In this document: piece by piece, positions 19,021 through 26,748 of the stretch
Layout of the letters: the number at the start of each line of letters is the position of its first letter
Position numbering within the stretch: the stretch's first letter is position 1
Assembly: GCA_029260215.1 (NCBI GenBank)
Contig: JAJDDQ010000058.1
Span: forward strand, 42,338-106,337
Source: Phycisphaerae bacterium
GTDB lineage: Bacteria; Planctomycetota; Phycisphaerae; UBA1845
DNA length: 64,000 nt
Reading direction: 5' to 3'
The notes under the pieces: generated by a model
Seen by the model: only the letters and a program-made list of their open reading frames with translations
What the model was told of the DNA's origin: nothing
Databases searched by the model: none
Translations under genes and position numbers: made by a program

Positions 19021-19215
19021 ATGTTTGTCATGCCCAGATGCATTCGTCGAGTCGTTCTCGCTGTCGCCGCGGTTCCCATGCTCCAGATCGGCGGCTGTAC
19101 GCTGGGGACGTTCCTGGGCGATACCGTGTCCACCGCATTCGACCAAGCCGTCGTGGGCGGTCTCGTCGGGGGGCTTGGCACCGTTGTCAGTCCGTTTCTC
19201 GCAGCGCTGTTTTAG
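19021..19215 (+). CDS. Very small lipoprotein, paralogue 1
   Basis: 64 residues from ATG 19021, with GGAG 9 bases upstream. A basic N-terminus (MFVMPRCIRR) and hydrophobic stretch end in lipobox IGGC (Cys26), leaving a mature part of only about 39 residues, rich in Gly, Val, Ala and Phe, that could be a short amphipathic or membrane-inserted helix. The neighbouring gene at 19406 encodes a second protein with the same N-terminal pattern. Function unknown; I recognise no family. Confidence 0.6.
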   Translation: MFVMPRCIRRVVLAVAAVPMLQIGGCTLGTFLGDTVSTAFDQAVVGGLVGGLGTVVSPFLAALF

Positions 19216-19405
19216 ACGCAGCCGGAATCGAAACCGGGCGGCGACGCCACGGGCTTGGCACCCCCATCCCCGGACGATTCAACAGCCGCAGCAACCAACA
19301 GTAGTTCGGATCGTTTGGCTCGAAAAGGTGAATTCTTCTCTTGCCTGAGCCAACGGATGTTGTATCATTCCCGCGAATGGACCTTTTTTGACATGGAGTC
19401 AAGTT

Positions 19406-19624
19406 ATGTTTTCAATGCCTAAGTGTGTTCGGAAGTTGGCGATTGTGGCGGCTGCGTTTCCTTTGATGCAGATGGGTGCGTGTTCGATCGATCAAAATCT
19501 CGTCGCGGCGCTCACCAACGCTTCGAACCAGCGTGTGATTGCAGGCCTGAACGCGGGGATCACCAATTTGACCCGTTTGTTCACCGAGCTTCCGCCCCAG
19601 TTCCAGTTTGGCTTCTTCAACTAG
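19406..19624 (+). CDS. Very small lipoprotein, paralogue 2
   Basis: 72 residues from ATG 19406; GGAGTCAAGTT precedes it. The N-terminus MFSMPKCVRKLAIVAAAFPLM parallels the first small lipoprotein and ends in lipobox MGAC (Cys26, same position). The mature part (about 47 residues) is neutral, Asn/Leu/Thr-rich, and ends PPQFQFGFFN. The first 26 residues of the two proteins align without gaps, while the tails differ, so they look like a duplicated export/lipidation leader with diverged cargo. Function unknown. Confidence 0.62.
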   Translation: MFSMPKCVRKLAIVAAAFPLMQMGACSIDQNLVAALTNASNQRVIAGLNAGITNLTRLFTELPPQFQFGFFN

Positions 19625-19765
19625 AGCTGGCGGTTCTCACTCCCGCAACTTCACCCGATCGGTGCTCCGGAATCTCCGGGGCCCGGCGGGTTTGTTGCGC
19701 GCCCTTGCCGAACCCGACCGGGTTTCAAACCAAGCTTGTCGTTTCTGCGATGTACGTGTCGTCGC

Positions 19766-21193
19766 CTACCGGATGCCCCCCTGGCGGCGTAGCGCGCTGC
19801 TCTGAAATCCGTAAAGACCCCAACCCTCGTCCTGCCACCAGTCGCGCACGCGCCCTATCGCTTTCTTGCGTAAAACCGGGCTTCCATCGGGGTCGAATCG
19901 GAAGTCCCGCCGCGTATGTTCCTGAATCACGTAGGCGCTCATGTCCGCCCGGGTGGCTGTCGCAGGTAGATTCTGTCGCAGATTCGTCGGCAGGGAGGTT
20001 TGTAGCGGTCCGTCGTTATCGTCGTGCGTCAGCGCCAGCGCGAGCAGCGGAATCGACATCGGCTCCGCCGGGCGCGTAGCCGCCGCGATGAGTATCACGC
20101 GACTGTTCGATTTGCGCGAATTCGAACCCGAGAAAAAATCCGCTTCAATCAGTTCGGATAACTTGTCAAACTCGCTCCGCCCGCCGTAGCGGATCATGAT
20201 GTCGGCTTGGCGATTGGAGATATTTTCGCTCGCCGAGATGGATTCCGTGATCCGTCGCACACCCGAGAGGTCGCCGAGCGTCGCCAGCCGTTGCGTGATG
20301 TTCATGCGATCGTTCACATTGTCACAGCGGTCCAGCAACTCGCGCAGGTGCGCGATCGCGCGGGCCGTTTCGTTGTCCAGGATCATTAGTTCGATCATCC
20401 GGTTGGCTTGGGCGTAATTGATCTTGCGGATGAGCCACGAGCGAGATTCCAAGTTGCCGAGAGATTGGGTCTCCTCCCACCATTGGCGGGCCAACGCCGT
20501 CGTTTCGTCGCGAAGAGCCTTGTCGAGGTCGCTGAACCACGTATTTCGATCGGCTGTGTAGAACTTGCACCGCGACATAGCCTCCAGAAGCGCCATCGCA
20601 ATGTCGCAGCGACGAAAAACCATCGACGGAATGTTCGTATTCTTGGTCATGTTCGTGCAGCGTGTCGCGGTGCGATCGTCGAGGGCGGCGATCAGGTGCG
20701 GAATCATACGCCGCCCGCGTTTCAGGATGCGTACGGCGGGTTCTGTGTACTCGAACTCCTCCTGCCGCGCGAATGCGTCCCAGTGCAGTTCCCGGTTGCC
20801 GTCGCGTCCCATCTGGAGGTGCAGCGGTGCGTAGATCAGCTTGCCGTTCTCGGATTGAATCACGGGAAGGCGAGATTCCATCAGCAGCGCGACGACGCCT
20901 TCGTCCGAAACGTCAGCCCCGTTTTTCGGCAACCCCGGAGCCTGATCGACTGCTCGCAGGATCGAATCGTATTGATTCTGGATCAATCCGATGGTGATCG
21001 CCGGGCCTTCACGCTCCAGGATGTTCTCCACCTCGCTCGCGACATTCAGCCAGCTTTCACCGTCTCGAATGTGCTCGCATGTCTTGTTCCAAGCCACAAT
21101 CATTTCGCGATCATGGTTCCGCGTCGCAGGCCTTTGTGCGGTCGCAGCATCGGTGCACAGCAACGCGGCTGTGGCAGCCATGACACACAGCAC
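19766..21193 (-). CDS. Secreted protein of unknown function, helical repeats
   Basis: About 475 residues. The start is uncertain: the frame runs open into the upstream gene (to 21427), but that part is shadow. GTG at 21193 (after GGTGG) or ATG at 21181 would begin a short signal peptide, VLCVMAATAALLCTDAATAQ. The mature protein is Arg/Asp/Leu-rich and helical, with HEAT-like segments (such as GRRMIPHLIAALDD and AIAHLRELLDRC), without catalytic motifs. It is on the same strand as the nucleotide-sugar dehydrogenase, about 100 bases downstream of it. It may be a periplasmic scaffold or regulator; I do not recognise it. Confidence 0.65.
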   Translation of the reverse strand: MLCVMAATAALLCTDAATAQRPATRNHDREMIVAWNKTCEHIRDGESWLNVASEVENILEREGPAITIGLIQNQYDSILRAVDQAPGLPKNGADVSDEGVVALLMESRLPVIQSENGKLIYAPLHLQMGRDGNRELHWDAFARQEEFEYTEPAVRILKRGRRMIPHLIAALDDRTATRCTNMTKNTNIPSMVFRRCDIAMALLEAMSRCKFYTADRNTWFSDLDKALRDETTALARQWWEETQSLGNLESRSWLIRKINYAQANRMIELMILDNETARAIAHLRELLDRCDNVNDRMNITQRLATLGDLSGVRRITESISASENISNRQADIMIRYGGRSEFDKLSELIEADFFSGSNSRKSNSRVILIAAATRPAEPMSIPLLALALTHDDNDGPLQTSLPTNLRQNLPATATRADMSAYVIQEHTRRDFRFDPDGSPVLRKKAIGRVRDWWQDEGWGLYGFQSSALRRQGGIR

Positions 21194-21294
21194 ACGATTC
21201 CACCGGAGTGGGACAGGGGGCAATAGGGGATTTTGCTTACAGGTTGTCGGCTTCGGTCGGCGCGAACCCCGAGCGGCGGCGTCTCTGCGTCGCC

Positions 21295-22683
21295 TCACGC
21301 CTTGACGATTTTCCGCCGCCCGCTCTGGCAGTCCACTGTGGCGTTGCGCGTATCGACGATCAGGTTGGCGTGCTTGACGATCCATGGGTAGTCGTAGGCG
21401 CTGTGGTCCGTTGCGATCAAAACGCAATCATAGCCGGCCAACATCTTCTCACTCAGGCGTTTGCTGCGCATGCCGAGGTTGTGTTCCCGCTGCTTGTGCG
21501 TGGCCGGCACGTGCGGGTCATTATAGTCGACTTTCGCGCCTTTTGCCTTCAGAAGCTCGATTAGCTCGATTGAGGGCGATTCGCGGATGTCATCCACGTT
21601 TTTCTTGTACGCAAGCCCCAAAACCAGCACCTTGGAGCCGTTCAGGGATTTCTTGACCGAGTTGAGCGCGTCACCCACTCGGCTGACCACATAACCGGGC
21701 ATTTGCGTGTTGATTTCGCCAGCCAGCTCGATGAATCGCGTGCTCATGTCGAACTGCCGCGCTCGCCACGTCAGGTAGAACGGGTCGATCGGGATGCAAT
21801 GTCCGCCCAGGCCCGGGCCGGGGTAGAACGGCTGGAAACCGAACGGCTTGGTGGAGGCTGCGTTGACGACCTCCCAGACGTCGATGTTCATGCGGTCCAG
21901 CAGCATTTTCAGCTCGTTGATCAGGGCGATATTGACGCTGCGGTAGACGTTTTCCAGAATTTTTGAACATTCCGCCACTTCGCAGCTCGAAACCGGCACG
22001 GCGCTGGAGATAGCCACCCCGTACAACGCTTCCGCCGCTTTGAGACTCTTGGGGCCAATTCCGCCGACCACTTTCGGGATGGTCTCCGTTGTGTGATCCT
22101 CGCGGCCGGGGTCTTCACGCTCCGGCGAGTACGCCAGGAAGAAATCCTTCTCAGCCTTCAACCCCGACGCTTCGAGCAGCGGTTGCAGCAGTTCCCGTGT
22201 GGTGCCGGGGTAGGTTGTGCTCTCCAGGACGACGAGTTGCCCTTTTTGCAGATTTTCGGCAATGGTTCGGGTCGTGCTTTCGACGTAGGACATGTCCGGA
22301 TCGCGTGTTTTGGTCAATGGCGTCGGTACGCAGACCAGGATGGCTGAGCATTTGCGCAAGTCCCGAGGATTGCTGGTCGGGCGGAATTTTCCCTGCTTTA
22401 CCAGTTGCTTGATGAGCGAAGACGGGATGTGCTTGATGTAGCTCTTGCCGCGGTTGAGCTTCTCGATCTTGGACGGGTCCACGTCCAGGCCCAGAACCTT
22501 GAAACCAGCCGCACAAAACGTCCGTGCGAGCGGCAGGCCGACGTATCCCAAACCCACGATGCCGACCAGGGCTTTGCGCGATCTCACATTGGACAGGAAC
22601 GATGCAAGTGACAAGGAGGAACCTTTCATGATTTTGTCGTACCCCGAAGCAGGGTGCGACATCTTAGGGCCGATGCCTTCCAT
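21295..22683 (-). CDS. UDP-sugar 6-dehydrogenase, WbpA/TviB-like
   Basis: 462 residues from ATG 22683, chosen because GGAGG lies 7 bases upstream; a second ATG at 22629 lacks such a site and would give 444 residues. The Rossmann motif VGIVGLGYVG (40-49), the central domain with YSPERE, the substrate loop PFYPGPGLGGHCIPIDPF with the catalytic Cys near 296, and a C-terminal domain with LGLAYKKNVDDIRESPS are intact. This is the nucleotide-sugar dehydrogenase family; the GGHCIPIDPFYL and YKKNVDD forms fit enzymes oxidising UDP-GlcNAc (WbpA) or UDP-ManNAc/GlcNAc-type substrates at C6. It is divergent from an aminotransferase gene (22886), and both probably make a nucleotide sugar for a cell-surface polysaccharide. 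Confidence 0.88.
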   Translation of the reverse strand: MEGIGPKMSHPASGYDKIMKGSSLSLASFLSNVRSRKALVGIVGLGYVGLPLARTFCAAGFKVLGLDVDPSKIEKLNRGKSYIKHIPSSLIKQLVKQGKFRPTSNPRDLRKCSAILVCVPTPLTKTRDPDMSYVESTTRTIAENLQKGQLVVLESTTYPGTTRELLQPLLEASGLKAEKDFFLAYSPEREDPGREDHTTETIPKVVGGIGPKSLKAAEALYGVAISSAVPVSSCEVAECSKILENVYRSVNIALINELKMLLDRMNIDVWEVVNAASTKPFGFQPFYPGPGLGGHCIPIDPFYLTWRARQFDMSTRFIELAGEINTQMPGYVVSRVGDALNSVKKSLNGSKVLVLGLAYKKNVDDIRESPSIELIELLKAKGAKVDYNDPHVPATHKQREHNLGMRSKRLSEKMLAGYDCVLIATDHSAYDYPWIVKHANLIVDTRNATVDCQSGRRKIVKA

Positions 22684-22885
22684 CACGCAACCTCCGTCCA
22701 ATTTGACCGGTTCCGAAACCACTTGAAACGCGACAGCCGCGTTCCATTTCTCTATCGGCAGCGAATACCCGCCGATCAAAGGCTGTTGGCGGAAGCACTC
22801 AACCCGTCGCCCCGGTCTTTCCGAAGGGATCGGGAATCGAGCGTTCGTATTGAACGGTGCGTCGCGCCCCGGTAGCCTGCGGAAT

Positions 22886-24001
22886 ATGAGCATGAACATC
22901 CCTCTGGCCCAACCCGACATCACCGATCGAGAGATCGATGCCGTCGTTTCAGTGCTGAAAACCCCGAATCTCGCGCTCGGGCCTAAATTGCCCGAATTCG
23001 AGGCGCGGTTCGCCGAGCATTGTCACACCAAACACGCTGTGGCTGTCTCCAACGGAACGGGTGGGTTGCACCTTCTCGTCCGGGCGATGGGCATCGGTGA
23101 GGGTGACGAAGTCATCACCACGCCTTTTTCGTTCGTAGCCTCTGCCAACTGCATGCTCTACGAACGGGCGAAGCCGGTGTTCGTCGATATCGACCGGGCT
23201 ACGTGGAATATCGATCCTGCGCTGATCGAGGCTGCGGTCACGGCCCGCACCAAAGCTATTATCCCGGTGGACGTGTTTGGCCAGATCGCCGATTTCACCC
23301 CCATCCGGGCGTTGGCGGACCGTCACAAATTGCGGATTATCGAGGATTCCTGCGAGGCGCTTGGCAGCACCTATCGGGGCAGGCCTGGGGGGTCGCTGGG
23401 CAATGCCGGCGTGTTCGGATTTTACCCCAACAAGCAGATCACCACGGGTGAGGGCGGCATGATCGTTACCGACGATGAAGACCTCGCCAGCCTCTGCAAA
23501 TCGCTGCGTAATCAGGGTCGCGATTTTATGGGCGGATGGTTGGATCACCCGCGATTGGGCTACAATTACCGTTTGAGCGATATCAACTGTGCGCTCGGAA
23601 TCGTCCAACTTGATCGGCTGACCGAGATCGTTGAGACGCGAACCCGCGTAGCCGCTTGGTATGACGCTATTTTCGCCAGCGACGCCCGTATCGTGCTCCA
23701 GCAGCCGCATCCCGATGTTTTCTGGAGTCGATTCTGCTACGTTGTGCGTCTGGCTGACGAGTATGATGTTACGCATCGCGATCGGGTGATTACCGCGTTA
23801 CGCGAGAAGGGCATCGGGTGCAGCAATTACTTCGCTCCGATCCATCTGCAAAAGTACATGGTGGAACAGTTCGGTTTTTCACGCGGCGATTTTCCGAATT
23901 GCGAGTTCGTTGCCGATCGGACGCTGGCGTTGCCGTTTCATAAACTGTTGTCGCAAAAGGACATAGTGCGCATTTGTGATGAGTTGGGCGGATTGCTTTG
24001 A
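22886..24001 (+). CDS. DegT/DnrJ/EryC1/StrS family sugar aminotransferase
   Basis: 371 residues from ATG 22886 (another ATG at 22892; GCGGAAT overlaps this area). Motifs include NGTGGLHLLVRAMG, VITTPFSFVASANC, VFVDIDRATWNIDP, EDSCEALGS and the PLP lysine region FYPNKQITTGEGG (Lys about 183). The family transfers an amino group to keto-sugars linked to nucleotides (perosamine, 3- or 4-amino sugars) or modifies antibiotic sugars. It faces the WbpA-like dehydrogenase across 202 bases, so both are likely part of one amino-sugar or uronate pathway, though no epimerase, acetyltransferase or glycosyltransferase lies beside them. Confidence 0.88.
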   Translation: MSMNIPLAQPDITDREIDAVVSVLKTPNLALGPKLPEFEARFAEHCHTKHAVAVSNGTGGLHLLVRAMGIGEGDEVITTPFSFVASANCMLYERAKPVFVDIDRATWNIDPALIEAAVTARTKAIIPVDVFGQIADFTPIRALADRHKLRIIEDSCEALGSTYRGRPGGSLGNAGVFGFYPNKQITTGEGGMIVTDDEDLASLCKSLRNQGRDFMGGWLDHPRLGYNYRLSDINCALGIVQLDRLTEIVETRTRVAAWYDAIFASDARIVLQQPHPDVFWSRFCYVVRLADEYDVTHRDRVITALREKGIGCSNYFAPIHLQKYMVEQFGFSRGDFPNCEFVADRTLALPFHKLLSQKDIVRICDELGGLL

Positions 24002-24051
24002 TCTTGCAGGACTTTACAGACCGCTCGACCTGCGGAAGGTATAATCCCGTT

Positions 24052-24867
24052 ATGGGTGATTTAACACGCAAAATGGTGAAAGCGTGCCTGATCGTCGCGG
24101 CGGGATGGTGTGCTGTTGTGCCCGTCCGGTCGTCCGTCGGCCAATCGCGCGAGCGGACCGCCACGCCCGATCATCGGGAAATTGAGCGGTTGATCGAGGA
24201 GCTTGGTTCCCCCGATTACACGGTGCGCGAGGGGGCTGACCATGCTTTGCGTGAGATCGGCCTGCCCGCGACCGAGGCGCTGGCGGCTGCGTTTCACGCG
24301 ACCGATGATTACGAGCAACGGCTGCGTATCCGCATCATCGCCGAGCACATTTTCTTTTGGGACCGTGTGCTGGGCAAGAACGGGTTTCTGGGCATCCAGC
24401 ATCGGAGATACGACCAGAGTCAGTTTTATCGCCCAGGTGATACGCGCATTCCCAGCGATGTCGCCGCCTTCGCAATCGAACAAGTTATCGCCGACACCGC
24501 AGCCGAGGAGGCTGGGCTGGAAGCGGGAGATATCATCGTCGCCGTCGATGGTAATCGTTTGCCGGCGGGTTCCGAAGTCACGGCATTTGCCGATCAGATT
24601 CGGGGCAAACTGCCGGGTACTAAAATGACGTTCGAAATCTGGCGGGGCAATAAGGAAATGACCATGCACATCGCCATCGGTCACAGGCCCAGGGAATACT
24701 ACATTGGCCGGAATCTGACTTCGAACTTGAAGGTGCAATACGATTCGGCTGTGGAGGAATTTCCGAAGTGGTGGGCGGCGCGGTTTGGGCCTTGGATGTC
24801 GGCGGGCGCGGAGAAGGATCGTCGCTATCTTCCGCTGCCCGATCCTTACGACAGCAGGGGGCGTTAG
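24052..24867 (+). CDS. Secreted PDZ-domain protein with N-terminal HEAT-like segment
   Basis: 271 residues from ATG 24052; ATG 24073 is an alternative. A signal peptide (KMVKACLIVAAGWCAVV) precedes a short HEAT-like helix pair (EIERLIEELGSPDYTVREGAD) and a PDZ domain (about 95-200, with VIADTAAEEAGLEAGDIIVAVDG) of the HtrA/DegP type. No protease domain is present. The C-terminus is short and polar. PDZ-only secreted proteins usually bind the C-termini of other exported proteins, so it may present substrates to proteases. It is followed by two CPBP membrane proteases on the same strand. Confidence 0.7.
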   Translation: MGDLTRKMVKACLIVAAGWCAVVPVRSSVGQSRERTATPDHREIERLIEELGSPDYTVREGADHALREIGLPATEALAAAFHATDDYEQRLRIRIIAEHIFFWDRVLGKNGFLGIQHRRYDQSQFYRPGDTRIPSDVAAFAIEQVIADTAAEEAGLEAGDIIVAVDGNRLPAGSEVTAFADQIRGKLPGTKMTFEIWRGNKEMTMHIAIGHRPREYYIGRNLTSNLKVQYDSAVEEFPKWWAARFGPWMSAGAEKDRRYLPLPDPYDSRGR

Positions 24868-24943
24868 TGCGGCGCATTGATGGGTAATTCAAATTGTGAC
24901 TTTGCGTGTGAGAATGGGCGTAATGGGCGGTTGTTTTGGTCCA

Positions 24944-24969
24944 CCGCTTCCTTACGGGCGCGGCTCTGT
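24944..24969 (-). repeat. Dispersed 26-base repeat, copy 1
   Basis: Reverse complement reads ACAGAGCCGCG then CCCGTAAGGAAGCGG. It matches the plus-strand element at 53234-53259 with 2 differences in 26. It lies between the PDZ-protein gene and the first CPBP gene. Confidence 0.7.
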
Positions 24970-25044
24970 TTGTCTGTTCACGTTGAACGATGGATGACGA
25001 AGTGCTGGCGGGCTGTTGGAAAGGTTTGACACGGGTTTGCAACC

Positions 25045-25830
25045 ATGAATGACTCGGCAGCGCCCGAACTGACAACTGGAATCCGTAGTCGTCCCGCTTG
25101 GCTGAACCAGCTTGTGCGCAGCCGGCCTGAGATTGCGTACATGGCGCCGTTCATGGCCTATCTGGTTCTGATGAGCGTGCAGTCGTTCGTTGAAGATCCT
25201 TACTATACGCTGCATTTCTACAGTTTGCGCACGGTGGGCGGGCTGGCGGTTGCGATTTTGTTTTGGCCTTACTACCCGCCGATGGGCAAGCTGCATCCGG
25301 GCAAGTGTGTGGTTTTTGGTTTGGCTGCTGCGTACGGCTGGGTGATGATTCATCGTCTCGTCGCGGGGCAGTATGTGGACGGCGAGTGGGTGCGCGAGTC
25401 GTTGAGTTGGTACGTTCAGCCGCTGGGCAAGGACGCAAGCCCTGAGAACTACTTCGTTCCGCAGGAGGTTTATGGGGACGGCTTGCTGTATTGGGTTTTT
25501 CTGGTTTTGCGTATCGGCGGGGCGGCTACCACTGTGCCGATCGTTGAGGAGATTTTCTGGCGGGCGTTCCTGCTGCGTGCTCTGATCGACTGGGATGAAT
25601 TCGACAAGGTTCCGCTGGGCAAGTTCACGTGGGGATCCTTCCTGTTGTGTTCCTTCCTTTCGGCGGCTGAGCATCCGCAGTGGGAGGTCGGAATCCTGTG
25701 CTGGTTCTTGTACAACGCTTTGTTCTACTGGACGCGCAGTATTTTGTGTCTCATCGTGACGCATGGGGTTACCAATCTCGTTCTCTACATGCACGTCGTG
25801 GCCCGCGGGGATTGGGTGTTCTGGTCGTAG
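25045..25830 (+). CDS. CPBP/CAAX-protease-family membrane protein, exosortase-associated type
   Basis: 261 residues, ATG at 25045. There are about six hydrophobic helices. The catalytic-type motifs are Glu168-Glu169 with Arg173 (VPIVEEIFWRAFLLR), His210 (SAAEHPQWEVGI) and His240 (CLIVTHGVTN), the set of the CPBP (Abi/CAAX protease-like) intramembrane metalloproteases. The wording EEIFWRAFLLRALI and the layout fit the CAAX-prenyl-protease-related group often met in genomes that use exosortase / PEP-CTERM sorting. A PEP-CTERM protein is encoded at 30860. The exact substrate is unknown. Confidence 0.78.
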   Translation: MNDSAAPELTTGIRSRPAWLNQLVRSRPEIAYMAPFMAYLVLMSVQSFVEDPYYTLHFYSLRTVGGLAVAILFWPYYPPMGKLHPGKCVVFGLAAAYGWVMIHRLVAGQYVDGEWVRESLSWYVQPLGKDASPENYFVPQEVYGDGLLYWVFLVLRIGGAATTVPIVEEIFWRAFLLRALIDWDEFDKVPLGKFTWGSFLLCSFLSAAEHPQWEVGILCWFLYNALFYWTRSILCLIVTHGVTNLVLYMHVVARGDWVFWS

Positions 25831-25952
25831 GGCGCTGATGTGGTTCTTATCGCGGATCGCCGTTCTGTTGGTCTCCATCCATCGAATGTGATTGTGTGGC
25901 GTATCGCGTTCCTCTTTTCAAAACTCGCTAATCGCGCCACCATGTGGTTGTC

Positions 25953-26678
25953 ATGGCTGATGCGAAGAAAACCAAGAAGCCGACTGTTGCGCGCGGGCTG
26001 CTTGCTCGGCCGCTTGATTCGCTGATCTTTCTGCTGCCTTTCATTCTGTTTTACGAGGTTGCATCGTGGACGACGGGGCACGCTGCGCTTGTGTCGGCTG
26101 ATGATCGCGTGGTGGCTTTTCAATTGATGCGCATATTTTTCGAATTATTCGGGGCGACGGGGATGGTCATGCCCGGGCTGGCTGTGGTTGTGATTCTGCT
26201 GGCCACGCACGCGGTCAGCGGGCAATCTTGGCGGATCAAGCCGCGTTCCGTTGTTCTTCTCTATGCGGAGTCGGCTGCCTGGGCCGTCCCGCTGATTTCG
26301 ATGAACCGTTTGATTCGCATGTCCGCATCGGATTGGCCTATCGAATCCTGGGTGCGGGATGCGACGCTGGGCATTGGTGCGGGCGTGTATGAGGAGCTGG
26401 TTTTTCGGCTGGTGCTCATATCCGTGATTGTGATTATCGGTGCGGATTTGCTGCGTTTTTCGCACAATGCGACGCTGGTGGCAGCCGTGCTGATTGCGGC
26501 TGGCTTGTTCGCCTTGCATCATCATCCGCCGCTGGGGGGGGAGCCGTTCGACACGTTTCGATTCTGCTTCCGCTCGATGGCAGGCGCGTATCTTGGTGTG
26601 ATTTTCGTGTTCCGAGGGTACGGGCCTGCTGCTGGTGCGCACATTGCGTACAACTTGATTGTTGTTTCGATGACGTGA
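25953..26678 (+). CDS. CPBP-family intramembrane metalloprotease
   Basis: 241 residues from ATG 25953 (MADAKKTKKP), the likelier start over GTG 25944; neither has a clear Shine-Dalgarno. The N-terminus is basic and cytoplasmic, then about six helices. The CPBP motif is Glu147-Glu148 (GVYEELVFRLVLIS) with Arg152, the second motif is ALHHHPPLGG (His 189-191), and the last is His230 (AGAHIAYNLIVV). It follows the first CPBP gene by 122 bases on the same strand and is not a close copy. The hairpin at 26696-26719 lies behind it. Confidence 0.78.
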   Translation: MADAKKTKKPTVARGLLARPLDSLIFLLPFILFYEVASWTTGHAALVSADDRVVAFQLMRIFFELFGATGMVMPGLAVVVILLATHAVSGQSWRIKPRSVVLLYAESAAWAVPLISMNRLIRMSASDWPIESWVRDATLGIGAGVYEELVFRLVLISVIVIIGADLLRFSHNATLVAAVLIAAGLFALHHHPPLGGEPFDTFRFCFRSMAGAYLGVIFVFRGYGPAAGAHIAYNLIVVSMT

Positions 26679-26695
26679 TGCGATATCAAGAAAAG

Positions 26696-26719
26696 GGGGC
26701 GGATCGCGGTGTCCGCCCC
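26696..26719. terminator. Bidirectional hairpin terminator
   Basis: GGGGCGGA and TCCGCCCC form a perfect 8-bp stem with an 8-base loop, between the CPBP gene stop (26678) and the VIT-vWA gene stop (26749) of the opposite strand. Each gene ends next to it, so it can serve both. Confidence 0.65.
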
Positions 26720-26748
26720 TGAAAGTTCCAGATTGTTTGAGTCGAAGA

